From an uncultured Pseudomonadota bacterium (GTDB lineage: Bacteria; Pseudomonadota; Gammaproteobacteria; Steroidobacterales; Steroidobacteraceae), in contig CADEED010000022.1 in assembly GCA_902826225.1 (NCBI GenBank), positions 1 through 42,485 of the forward strand: a stretch of 42,485 bases of DNA, read 5' to 3'. The notes beneath the pieces were generated by a model. The model searched no databases. It was not told where the DNA came from and was given only the letters and a program-made list of their open reading frames with translations. A program made the position numbers and the translations under genes. Of the stretch, positions 16,227 through 23,651 are shown one piece after another. Every line of letters begins with the position of its first letter. The first letter of the stretch is position 1.

Positions 16227-18422
16227 ATGAACAAGAAGAATCTCGCGGTCATCCTGTGCGCCGCGCCTTTGGCCGCTTTCGCCCAGGAACAGGACGACTC
16301 GGTGTTCGAGACCGTCACCGTCACGGCGCAGAAGCGCGAGCAGAGCATCTACGACGTGCCCGTCGCGATCAGCGCGTTTTCGCCGGAAGCCATGGAGAAA
16401 CAGGGCATCACCGATCTCACCGACATCGGCAAGTTCGTGCCCAACCTCAACATCACCGGCTTCTCGGCGGGTCACACCTCGTCGCAGAACCCGTTCATCC
16501 GCGGCATCGGCCTGCAGGATCATCTGATCACCACCGAGCCCGGCGTCGGCGTGTACGTCGATGGCGTCTATCTAGGCCGTCAGGTGGGCCAGAACTGGAG
16601 CCTCGCCAACATAGAGCGCGTCGAAGTGCTGCGCGGCCCGCAGGGCACACTGTATGGGCGCAACTCGATCGGCGGCGCCATCAACATCATCACGCGCAAG
16701 CCGGGCGACGAACCGGGCGGAAAGATGTCATTGAGCGCCGGCAGCCGCGGACGCTTCAACGGCGACGTGTTCGCGGACGTGCCGATCACGGACGAGTTCT
16801 CCATGTCGTTCAGCCTGGCTTACCAGCGCCGTGACGGCCTCGGCGACTTCCTGCTGGTCGAAGATCCGAGCAAGAAGGTCGGCGAGATGCAGGACGTTTC
16901 CGGACGCATCGCGATGCACTGGAAGCCGACCGACGCGCTGTCCTTCCTGCTGACGGGCGACGGCAACGACGGCGAGAACGGACTGCGGCCTTACTACACG
17001 CTGATCGACGAGCTGGGCGCGTCGTGCCGCGCCGCCAACCCGATGGCTCCCGCGGCCTGCACCGCCGCGAACGGCGCCGTGTACAACGCGGGCTATCGGA
17101 ACTCCGACCGCGCGGCCGATCACTACGACAACAACACCGGCCAGGCCAACCAGATCGAGGTCACGAACAAGGCCTATGGCGTCTCGCTGACGGTCGACTA
17201 CGAAGTCTCGGACGCGCTCAACTTTCGGCTCCTCGCGAGCGACCGCCACTCCGAATACCGCAGCGGTCTCGACGACGACAGCTTCTTCGACGACTTCCTG
17301 TCGTTCCCCGAGATCGGCTCCGCCGATCAGCAGTCGGTGGAACTGCAGGCCACGGGCAAGTCGGGCGCCATCGACTACGTCGTCGGCCTCTTCTATTACG
17401 AGGAAGAAGGACAGAACTTCCAGAACGACACGCAGTTCAACTGCGGCACCGTGCTGACGCCGTGTACGAGCCCGCCCGGCGGCGACTTCTTCCTGCACCA
17501 GAAGTACGACAGCATGGCTGTCTACGCCAACGTCGGCTTCCAGTTGAACGACAAATTCCGCATCGCGGCCGGACTGCGGCAGACCGAAGACGACAAGTCG
17601 GCGGACACGGAACCCGTGGTCGGCGTGGTCGGGGCGTCCAATTCCAACGATGGGTCGGAACTCACCTGGGATCTCTCGGCTTCGTACAAGGTCGCGGACC
17701 GCCTCACGTTTTTCGGCGCCGTGCAGAGCGGATATCAGGCCGGCCAGTATCCGGCGCGCCCGTTCTGTCTTTTCGGCAACCCGAACTGTTTCGTCGCCAC
17801 CGAAAACGTCACGGCGGTCAACTACGAAATAGGCATGAAGGGCGAGCTCTTCGACCGGCTGCAGCTAAGCATCTCGGTGTTCAACACGGAATACAAAGAC
17901 CTGCCCTACCAGGTGAGCACGACGACGGGTGCCGGATTCAATACGCAGAGCATCGTCGTCGACCAGACTTCGCGCGGCGCCGAGCTCGAAACCACCTGGG
18001 CCGCCACCGACAACTTCCGTCTGCACGCGACCGTGGGTTACATCGACGTCGACGTCGACGATCCGAATCCGGCCGCGGTCGCGCCGCTGACGCCGGAACT
18101 GACGATGTCGTTCAGCCCGGAGCTGACGATTCCTGCCGGCGGCGGAGAGATCACGCTGCGCGCCGACTGGTCCTTCCGCGACGACATGTACGGCGAGCCA
18201 AGCAGCGATCCGGCGCGATTCACGTTCGTCGAAAGCCGCGACCTGGTGAATGCCGACATCAGTTACCGGCCCAACGATGGCGACTGGAGCTTCGGTCTCT
18301 ACGGCCGGAACGTCACGGATGAGCGCTACGACAATGCGCGGCTCAACACGGGCGATTACGTGCTGGTGATGCTCAGCAACGATGCGAGCGAGTTCGGGTT
18401 GCGATTCACGAAGGAGTTCTGA
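16227..18422 (+). CDS. TonB-dependent outer-membrane receptor
   Basis: 731 residues with a signal peptide (MNKKNLAVILCAAPLAAFA, cleavage before QEQDD). The mature N-terminus has a TonB-box-like FETVTVTAQKR, then the plug domain (DVPVAISAFSPEAMEKQGI, GVGVYVDGVYLGR, RVEVLRGPQGTLYGRNSIGG). The C-terminal beta-barrel ends in the aromatic FTKEF. The plug type is the one common in Caulobacter, Sphingomonas and Steroidobacter-like bacteria. Such receptors import siderophores, vitamin B12, oligosaccharides or other large ligands; this one cannot be assigned from sequence. The secreted GH97 glycosidase 500 bases downstream on the same strand suggests a glycan ligand. The full length and intact ends argue for a functional gene. 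Confidence 0.93.
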   Translation: MNKKNLAVILCAAPLAAFAQEQDDSVFETVTVTAQKREQSIYDVPVAISAFSPEAMEKQGITDLTDIGKFVPNLNITGFSAGHTSSQNPFIRGIGLQDHLITTEPGVGVYVDGVYLGRQVGQNWSLANIERVEVLRGPQGTLYGRNSIGGAINIITRKPGDEPGGKMSLSAGSRGRFNGDVFADVPITDEFSMSFSLAYQRRDGLGDFLLVEDPSKKVGEMQDVSGRIAMHWKPTDALSFLLTGDGNDGENGLRPYYTLIDELGASCRAANPMAPAACTAANGAVYNAGYRNSDRAADHYDNNTGQANQIEVTNKAYGVSLTVDYEVSDALNFRLLASDRHSEYRSGLDDDSFFDDFLSFPEIGSADQQSVELQATGKSGAIDYVVGLFYYEEEGQNFQNDTQFNCGTVLTPCTSPPGGDFFLHQKYDSMAVYANVGFQLNDKFRIAAGLRQTEDDKSADTEPVVGVVGASNSNDGSELTWDLSASYKVADRLTFFGAVQSGYQAGQYPARPFCLFGNPNCFVATENVTAVNYEIGMKGELFDRLQLSISVFNTEYKDLPYQVSTTTGAGFNTQSIVVDQTSRGAELETTWAATDNFRLHATVGYIDVDVDDPNPAAVAPLTPELTMSFSPELTIPAGGGEITLRADWSFRDDMYGEPSSDPARFTFVESRDLVNADISYRPNDGDWSFGLYGRNVTDERYDNARLNTGDYVLVMLSNDASEFGLRFTKEF

Positions 18423-18504
18423 CGCAGCGGCTCACTTCTTCTTGCAGCATCTGCTTGGCGATGCTGCGCCAGCGTGTTTCGTTCTTCGCGGCCGATCTCC
18501 TCAT
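18406..18504 (-). CDS. Short orphan frame downstream of the HTH gene, possible remnant
   Basis: A 32-residue frame, basic at its start (MRRSAAKNETRWRSIAKQML), whose ATG overlaps the stop of the HTH gene in an ATGA arrangement. It runs 17 bases into the 3' end of the TonB receptor gene on the other strand. It may be the truncated start of the HTH gene's former partner, or simply a chance frame. No family is recognised. Confidence 0.3.
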   Translation of the reverse strand: MRRSAAKNETRWRSIAKQMLQEEVSRCVRTPS

Positions 18505-18737
18505 GGTTTGCCACTCGTAGAGCGCTGGAGGTCGTAACCCGCAGCGTCGAGTAGACGCACGAGGATCGAGACACTCATGTCGCCTTTGGCGAGCGTTTCC
18601 ATTCGCGCGAGCGTTGGGCGCGAGACCCACGCGCGGCTGGCCAGCTCCGCTTGCGTGAGGTCCTGCTCGGCACGCACGGCTTTCAGGAGCTCCGCGACGT
18701 CGGCCAGGGGAGTAGTTTTTATCCTCTTGACTACCAA
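18501..18737 (-). CDS. Small XRE/HipB-like helix-turn-helix protein
   Basis: 78 residues, almost entirely one XRE helix-turn-helix domain: LADVAELLKAVRAEQDLTQA, then ELASRAWVSRPTLARMETL with the recognition helix, and LVRLLDAAGYDL at the end. This size and type match antitoxins and small repressors such as HipB. The start is TTG at 18737; no ATG is available in frame and the ribosome site is weak. No full-length toxin gene follows; only a 32-residue ATGA-coupled frame is present, so it may be an orphan antitoxin or the decayed remainder of a toxin-antitoxin pair. An inverted repeat about 25 bases upstream could be its operator. Confidence 0.78.
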   Translation of the reverse strand: MVVKRIKTTPLADVAELLKAVRAEQDLTQAELASRAWVSRPTLARMETLAKGDMSVSILVRLLDAAGYDLQRSTSGKP

Positions 18738-18759
18738 AACGATGGATTTGGCGAATAAA

Positions 18760-18812
18760 TGTAGCCCAACGGATACGAGCGGACACGAAAAATATGTGCC
18801 TGCTGGGCTACA
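18760..18812. promoter_or_regulatory. Inverted repeat upstream of the HTH gene
   Basis: tgtagccca (18760-18768) and tgggctaca (18804-18812) form a perfect 9-base inverted repeat separated by 35 bases. It lies just upstream of the HTH gene start on the minus strand, where an autoregulatory operator would be expected. The wide spacing would also fit the ends of a very small repeat element. Confidence 0.4.
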
Positions 18813-18894
18813 AGAACTGACTGAGACCCGCGTTCAATAGCCCCCCAGGTACAAAAATGGCGCGTGTCCCAGCGCCCGCGCTACATATCCTCTT

Positions 18895-18920
18895 CTAACG
18901 GATCCAGCTAACGGATCCAG
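18895..18920 (+). repeat. Two tandem copies of a 13-base unit
   Basis: ctaacggatccag occurs at 18895-18907 and again at 18908-18920 with no gap, 17 bases before the GH97 start codon. It could be a duplicated binding site or slippage product. The following ccacgagg supplies a possible ribosome site for the gene. Confidence 0.7.
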
Positions 18921-18936
18921 GCCACGAGGCATTCAA

Positions 18937-20922
18937 ATGATGCGCGCCCTCTGCAGTTTCCTGCTCATGAGTCTGGCGATGCCCGCTTCCGCGGAAATCT
19001 TCCGCTTGCGTGCGCCGACGGAACCGCTGGAAGCCGTCATCCGTGCCGATGGGAAGCTGAATCTGGAAGTGCGATTCCGCGGCCGCGTGGTGGTGAGCAC
19101 ACCGCCCATCGGTCTGGAAGTAGACGGACATCTGCGCGCGGACGCGCTGCCCCCCTTGAGCGGAAACACACGGCGCAAGGTGAATGAGGCCATCCGGCCC
19201 GCCGTGCCGGAGAAGCGTTCCGTCATCCCGGATCGTTACAACGAACTGCGCCTGTCGTTCGGCCCCCATCTCGCCGTCACATTTCGCGTCTACGACGATG
19301 GGGTCGCCTACCGCTTCGAAACGGCCATCGACGGCGAAGTGGTCGTGCGCAACGAATCAGCCGGACTGCGATTCGCCAACGGCGACACCGCCTGGATGGC
19401 GCTCGTGACCTGCCGCACGGAGCCCGGCGTCGACTGCTTCAACTCCAACCACGAAGAAAACTACCAGCAGCTGAAGACGGATGCCGTGCCGGCCGGCCGC
19501 CTGGCCTATCTGCCGATCACGGTGCAGACCGCCGGCGCCTTCGTCGCCTTCACCGACTCGGATGTGCGTGACTACCCGGGGCTGTGGCTGCGTCGCGTGC
19601 CCGGCGAACCCGCGTTCTCCGGTGACTTCGCGCGCTATCCACTCGAGGAAGTGGTGGCGGGCGGCGAGTTCAAGCAATCGCTGGTCACCAAGCGCGCCGA
19701 TTTCCTCGCGCGCACTTCGGGCAGGCGCACATTGCCGTGGCGCGTGCTGATGGTGTCGCCGGATGCGGCCGGATTGCTGGTCAACGATCTCGTCTACCGC
19801 CTGGCGAGCCCGCTGGAGCTGCAGGACGTCGGCTGGATCAAACCCGGTCAATCCACCGAGGAATGGATCACGAGCCGCCTTCTGCACGGCGTCGACTTCA
19901 AGTCCGGGCTCAACACCGCGACCTACCGTTACTACATCGACTTCGCCGCCGAGTACGGCATGGAGTACATGATGTTCGATGCCGGCTGGTCGGACCCCGG
20001 CGACAACACGCGGCTCACGCCCGAAATCGATGTACCCGGCTTGATCGCCTATGCAAAAACCAAAGGCGTGGGCGTGCTGCTGTGGAATGAGGCGCACGCG
20101 CTGTCTCGCAACCTCGAGGAAGCGCTCGACCGGTACGCCGCCTGGGGCGCACGCGGAATCATGGTCGACTTCATGGATCGCGACGACCAGCCGATGCTGC
20201 GATTTCAGGAGCGAGTCGCGCGCGAAGCCGCGAAGCGCCGCCTGGTCGTCAACCTGCACGGCGTCGCCAAACCAACCGGCCTGCAACGCGCCTACCCCAA
20301 TCTGCTCACCCGCGAGGCCGTGCTCGGGCACGAGTACAACATGTGGAGTGATCGCGTCACGCCCGATCACGCGCTGACCGTGCCGTTCACGCGCATGCTC
20401 GCCGGCCCGATGGACTGGGAAGGCGGCGCGATGTTCAACGGCACGCAGAAGACCTTCCGCGTGGTCGGTGACCAACCGATGAGCCAGGGCACGCGCGCGC
20501 AGCAGCTCGCGCAGTACGTCGTCTACGACAGTCCGCTGCAGTATCTGGCCGGAACGCCCTCCGACTACCGCAAAGAGCCCGAACTCGGCCGTTTCCTGAC
20601 CGGCATCCCCACGACATGGGACGAAACGCGCGCGCTGCAGGGCGCGATCGGCGACTATGTCGTCGTGGCGCGCCGTAAAGGCGATACTTGGTATGTCGCG
20701 GCGATGACCGACTGGACGGCACGGAAGCTGGAGGCGCCGCTCTCGTTCCTGGCGCCGGGGGAGTACACCGCGACCGTGGTCGCCGATGGCGTGAATGCCG
20801 ACCGGTATGCGGCTGACTACAAGATCGAATCGCGCACCGTGAACCCGCGCGAATCACTGGTCATCGAGCTTGCTCCCGGCGGCGGATACGTGTCGCGACT
20901 CACGCGATCAGGAAATCCGTGA
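18937..20922 (+). CDS. Glycoside hydrolase family 97 (alpha-glycosidase), secreted
   Basis: 661 residues with a signal peptide (MMRALCSFLLMSLAMPASA). The N-terminal beta-sandwich (SFGPHLAVTFRVYDDGVAYR) is followed by a TIM-barrel domain with GMEYMMFDAGWS, GVGVLLWNEA, ARGIMVDFMDRDDQP and REAVLGHEYNMWS, and a C-terminal beta domain. GH97 contains both inverting alpha-glucosidases and retaining alpha-galactosidases. The aspartate in MVDFMD (Asp411) matches the nucleophile position of the retaining type (Asp415 in the Bacteroides enzyme), which favours retaining alpha-galactosidase-like activity; this residue match is from memory and should be aligned. Periplasmic or outer-membrane location is expected. 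With the TonB receptor upstream it likely forms a small glycan-use locus. Confidence 0.9.
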   Translation: MMRALCSFLLMSLAMPASAEIFRLRAPTEPLEAVIRADGKLNLEVRFRGRVVVSTPPIGLEVDGHLRADALPPLSGNTRRKVNEAIRPAVPEKRSVIPDRYNELRLSFGPHLAVTFRVYDDGVAYRFETAIDGEVVVRNESAGLRFANGDTAWMALVTCRTEPGVDCFNSNHEENYQQLKTDAVPAGRLAYLPITVQTAGAFVAFTDSDVRDYPGLWLRRVPGEPAFSGDFARYPLEEVVAGGEFKQSLVTKRADFLARTSGRRTLPWRVLMVSPDAAGLLVNDLVYRLASPLELQDVGWIKPGQSTEEWITSRLLHGVDFKSGLNTATYRYYIDFAAEYGMEYMMFDAGWSDPGDNTRLTPEIDVPGLIAYAKTKGVGVLLWNEAHALSRNLEEALDRYAAWGARGIMVDFMDRDDQPMLRFQERVAREAAKRRLVVNLHGVAKPTGLQRAYPNLLTREAVLGHEYNMWSDRVTPDHALTVPFTRMLAGPMDWEGGAMFNGTQKTFRVVGDQPMSQGTRAQQLAQYVVYDSPLQYLAGTPSDYRKEPELGRFLTGIPTTWDETRALQGAIGDYVVVARRKGDTWYVAAMTDWTARKLEAPLSFLAPGEYTATVVADGVNADRYAADYKIESRTVNPRESLVIELAPGGGYVSRLTRSGNP

Positions 20923-21337
20923 CATTGCGAGGCCCTGGGCAGCGGCGTAGAACCACACCAGCCACGCGCTGTCCAACGTCGCGCGGCGCACGGCGCACGG
21001 CGTCGAGTTTCCCGGCGGCGAGCCGTGCCGGCGTGAAGGCGGCCATCACGACGGCCAGCGAGACATTCAATCCTTGCCAGCACCGCAGCGCCCACCCGCG
21101 CGGTGCGCTGCTCGTCGCCGACGATCTGTCGAACACGCTCTGGCGGGCTACGCCGCCACAATGGGTAGCCGGCTCGTGTCGCGCCGAATATGTAACACGA
21201 TGTTGCGGCGCGCCCAAAAGAAGCTCACTAGCTGACAGGCGCCGCGGTCAGCGTTTCCGGGCGTCGCGCGTTACTCACAGTACGTTGCCGAGAGCGTCTC
21301 GGGGACGACAACGACTGTGCCCTCGAGGATTTTCCAT
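20923..21337 (+). pseudogene. Intergenic region with a probable PQQ-sugar-dehydrogenase relic
   Basis: 415 bases with no convincing intact gene. In one forward frame, 21093-21160, a short stretch reads HPRGALLVADDLSNTLWRAT. This is close to the C-terminal end of PQQ-dependent sorbosone/aldose dehydrogenases, which typically end in a DGSLLVADDxxNxIWR segment. The sequence on either side does not continue the family in any single frame, so this looks like the decayed last part of such a gene. The call rests on a short match and is tentative. The remainder holds the promoter of the next gene, with a GAGGA ribosome site at about 21324-21328. Confidence 0.4.
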
Positions 21338-22321
21338 ATGATGGCCCGAACTGGATGTGGTCAGCTCGTGCTCTGCACGTTGCTTGCCTGCATGGCGCTG
21401 GCGTCGACCGCTGCTTTCGCGGCAGGCGCTGACTACGCGCAATGGGCGCTGGACATCGGCGGCGAAAGTGGCGAGGACTCGAGCCGCGCGGCCAGCGGCG
21501 CGCTGAGCTACGACACCGGCTCTTCGAATCGCGGCACGCGCTGGGGTGCCAGCGTCTCGGCATTACGCGCACAGGGCGACGATGCCGGCGGCACGACACT
21601 CGAGACGACGAGCAGCGCGGCCGCAATCCGCTTCGGCAACGACGTGGTGGGCGGCAGCATGGAGTTCGACTCGACGCGCGACGAAGACCTGCGCAAGTCG
21701 CGGCGCTGGACGGGAACGCTTTCGTTGTCGAGCTCTGGTTGGCGTGCAGCCGTCAACCTGTCGACACGGCATACTGATTTCGATTCGTTCGATTTCTCGA
21801 GCACTTCTGCCGGGCGCATCGGGCAAGTGATCACCATCTCCGGAGTCGCGACCTGCTCGCTGCATGACCTTGGCTACGGCGGCACCGTGGGCTACGACGC
21901 CGCCAAGTGGAGCGTCTACGCATCGGGCACGGTATACGACTACGACGACGCAGAATGCGAGTTCGACGTCGACGTGCCGGAATCGCTCAGGCGTCTGAAT
22001 CGCGATCGGTTTTCACGATTCGCCGACACTTTTCTGGCACGTGCGGCAAGCCGCGCCGGCGGCTCCATGGGCCAGAGCTCGGGATTGCTCGATCAAAGCT
22101 TCGGCGCCGGAATCGCCAGGTACTGGGCCACCAACAGCCTGTCGTTCGACTATGCGCACACCACCGACGAGTTCGGCGGCGCCACGCAGGGCAACTATTC
22201 GCTGACCGCCAGTCACGACTTCACCCTGGCCTTCGCCATGCGGATCTTCGTTGGCACGACGGACGACGAGGCGAACGGCGCAGTTCCTTATGGCGGCTTG
22301 TACGCGACCATGCGCTGGTGA
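21338..22321 (+). CDS. Hypothetical outer-membrane beta-barrel-like protein
   Basis: 327 residues, not assigned to a family. A signal peptide is clear (MARTGCGQLVLCTLLACMAL to STAAFAAG). The mature protein is rich in Ser, Gly, Thr, Asp and alternating hydrophobic residues, with many short strands such as GTLSLSSSGWRAAVNLST, WSVYASGTVYDYDD and SLSFDYAHTTDEFGG. It ends in GGLYATMRW, an aromatic C-terminal residue as in outer-membrane barrels. This points to an outer-membrane barrel of about 14-16 strands, possibly a porin-like or structural protein. The start is ATG 21338 with GAGGA ten bases before; a GTG at 21317 and an ATG at 21341 are alternatives. The DUF4197 gene follows after 80 bases on the same strand. 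Confidence 0.72.
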   Translation: MMARTGCGQLVLCTLLACMALASTAAFAAGADYAQWALDIGGESGEDSSRAASGALSYDTGSSNRGTRWGASVSALRAQGDDAGGTTLETTSSAAAIRFGNDVVGGSMEFDSTRDEDLRKSRRWTGTLSLSSSGWRAAVNLSTRHTDFDSFDFSSTSAGRIGQVITISGVATCSLHDLGYGGTVGYDAAKWSVYASGTVYDYDDAECEFDVDVPESLRRLNRDRFSRFADTFLARAASRAGGSMGQSSGLLDQSFGAGIARYWATNSLSFDYAHTTDEFGGATQGNYSLTASHDFTLAFAMRIFVGTTDDEANGAVPYGGLYATMRW

Positions 22322-22401
22322 TGAAACGTGGATGTGGACGCGCGTCTTTGAGCGCATGATCTCGCCAAGTCGGCATTCGCCGTGGTTCGCGCGAGGTGCG
22401 C

Positions 22402-23085
22402 ATGAAAGCTTTCCGCAGGTCCGTCGTCTTGCTGTTCGTCTGCACGGCCGCATGGTCCGCATCGCTGCGCGACCTCACCAACGCGGATGCGTCCACCGGC
22501 CTGCGCCAGGCGCTCACGCAAGGCGCCAACCAGGCCGTGAGCTCGCTCGGCAAGAAGGACGGCTTCCTCCTCAACACGCAGGTCAAGATTCCGCTGCCGC
22601 CGCGACTCGCGAAGGCGGAAAAGCTCATGCGCATGGCGGGCATGGGTGCCCAGGCCGACGACCTCGTCCTCGCCATGAATCGCGCTGCCGAAGCAGCGGT
22701 TCCGGAAGCCAAGCCGCTGCTCCTCGATGCCGTGAAGTCCATGAGTGTCGATGACGCCAAGAAGATTCTCTCCGGCGGCGACGATTCGGTGACCCGGTTC
22801 TTCAAGGCAAAGACATCCGAACCCCTGATGCTGAAGTTCATGCCCGTCGTGCAGAAATACACGGCGAACGCGGATCTCGCGAAAAAATACAATCAGGTGG
22901 CTGGCAAGGGCCTGCAGCTGGGGCTTCTCAAGAAGGAAGACGCGGACATCGACAGCTATGTCGCGCGTTCGGCACTCGACGGGGTGTACAAGATCATCGG
23001 CCAGGAGGAGAAGGCCATTCGCGCGAACCCCGCCAAGGCGGTCGGCGGCCTGGCCAAGAAGGTGTTTGGCGCGCTCGGCAAGTAG
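22402..23085 (+). CDS. DUF4197 family secreted protein
   Basis: 227 residues with a signal peptide (MKAFRRSVVLLFVCTAAWSA). The mature part is helical and matches the DUF4197 pattern: LTNADASTGLRQALTQGANQ, then AVSSLGKKDGFLLNTQVKIP, a MAKAEKL-like stretch (RLAKAEKLMRMAGMG), AMNRAAEAAVPEAKPLL, DAKKILSGGDDSVTRFF and a C-terminal ALDGVYKIIGQEEKAIR. The function of this periplasmic family is unknown. I chose ATG 22402 because a gcgagg site lies five bases before; GTG 22396 is the alternative. The gene converges with the VOC gene ten bases on. Confidence 0.88.
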   Translation: MKAFRRSVVLLFVCTAAWSASLRDLTNADASTGLRQALTQGANQAVSSLGKKDGFLLNTQVKIPLPPRLAKAEKLMRMAGMGAQADDLVLAMNRAAEAAVPEAKPLLLDAVKSMSVDDAKKILSGGDDSVTRFFKAKTSEPLMLKFMPVVQKYTANADLAKKYNQVAGKGLQLGLLKKEDADIDSYVARSALDGVYKIIGQEEKAIRANPAKAVGGLAKKVFGALGK

Positions 23086-23095
23086 GCAGGCGAAA

Positions 23096-23518
23096 TCATC
23101 GCGCGTACCGCTCCCAGAAGCCGGGCACCGGTGCGATCTGCTGGACGACGTCGATCAGCACGCCCGCCGGATCTCGGGTCATGACGCGGCGCTGCCCCCA
23201 CGATTCGTCGGTGAGCGGATGGACTATCGGCGCGCCATCCCGTTCGAGCCGGAACGCGACGGCGGCCGCATCGCTCACCTCGATCGTGAGGATCATGCCG
23301 CGTCCGTCGAAGGCTTCCGGCCCCGGTGGCGATGACGGGTGGCTCGGATGCATCAGCGCCAGGGTTGCGCCGCGTGAGCCGTCCTCGCCGGGGCCCGACA
23401 GGTAGACGAACCAGCTGGCCTCGAACAGCACCTCGAATCCGAAATGGCGCACGTAGAAATCGCGTGCATCGAACAACTCGGAAGTGGTGATCAGCGGATA
23501 GAGGTCACGGACTTTCAT
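23096..23518 (-). CDS. VOC/glyoxalase-fold protein
   Basis: 140 residues of the vicinal-oxygen-chelate fold with two beta-alpha-beta-beta-beta modules: LYPLITTSELFDARDFYVRH, FEVLFEASWFVYLSG, then MILTIEVSDAAAVAFRLERD, and QRRVMTRDPAGVLIDVVQQI. The C-terminal glutamate that normally binds metal in glyoxalases is replaced by Asp/Val here, so it may be a binding protein, such as a bleomycin-resistance-like or antibiotic-trapping type, instead of an enzyme. Substrate unknown. It is divergent to the XRE-LuxR regulator across 133 bases containing a perfect palindrome, and may be controlled by it. Confidence 0.85.
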   Translation of the reverse strand: MKVRDLYPLITTSELFDARDFYVRHFGFEVLFEASWFVYLSGPGEDGSRGATLALMHPSHPSSPPGPEAFDGRGMILTIEVSDAAAVAFRLERDGAPIVHPLTDESWGQRRVMTRDPAGVLIDVVQQIAPVPGFWERYAR

Positions 23519-23553
23519 GCGGAAAGGCTGCCGGATGCGTCGGCGTCGCGCAC

Positions 23554-23568
23554 CTACCTGGCAGGTAG
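23554..23568. promoter_or_regulatory. Perfect palindrome, candidate operator of the XRE-LuxR regulator
   Basis: ctacctg-g-caggtag, a perfect 7-base inverted repeat with one central base. It lies in the divergent region between the VOC gene and the regulator gene, 35 bases from the VOC start codon and 84 from the regulator start. Lux/las boxes are also palindromes containing CT and AG at the ends, but this one is shorter than the usual 18-20 bases. A poor promoter candidate (ttgttc, 17 bases, taatgt, ending 23641) lies downstream towards the regulator. Confidence 0.5.
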
Positions 23569-23651
23569 TCGCGCCACACAGGGCGCGCGGCCTTCGCTTA
23601 CCTGAGACGTATTTGTTCGAACTACGTGCGCGGCGTAATGTCTTATGCGCC

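Noticed and set aside
20817..21217. Minus-strand frames between the GH97 and barrel-protein genes
   Set aside because: Some contain short hydrophobic stretches, but there is no signal peptide, no clear start and no family pattern; kept only as an intergenic region with a possible plus-strand relic.
23554..23568. Full lux box
   Set aside because: The palindrome is only 15 bases and lacks the usual 18-20 base spacing, so I report it as a candidate operator without calling it a lux box.
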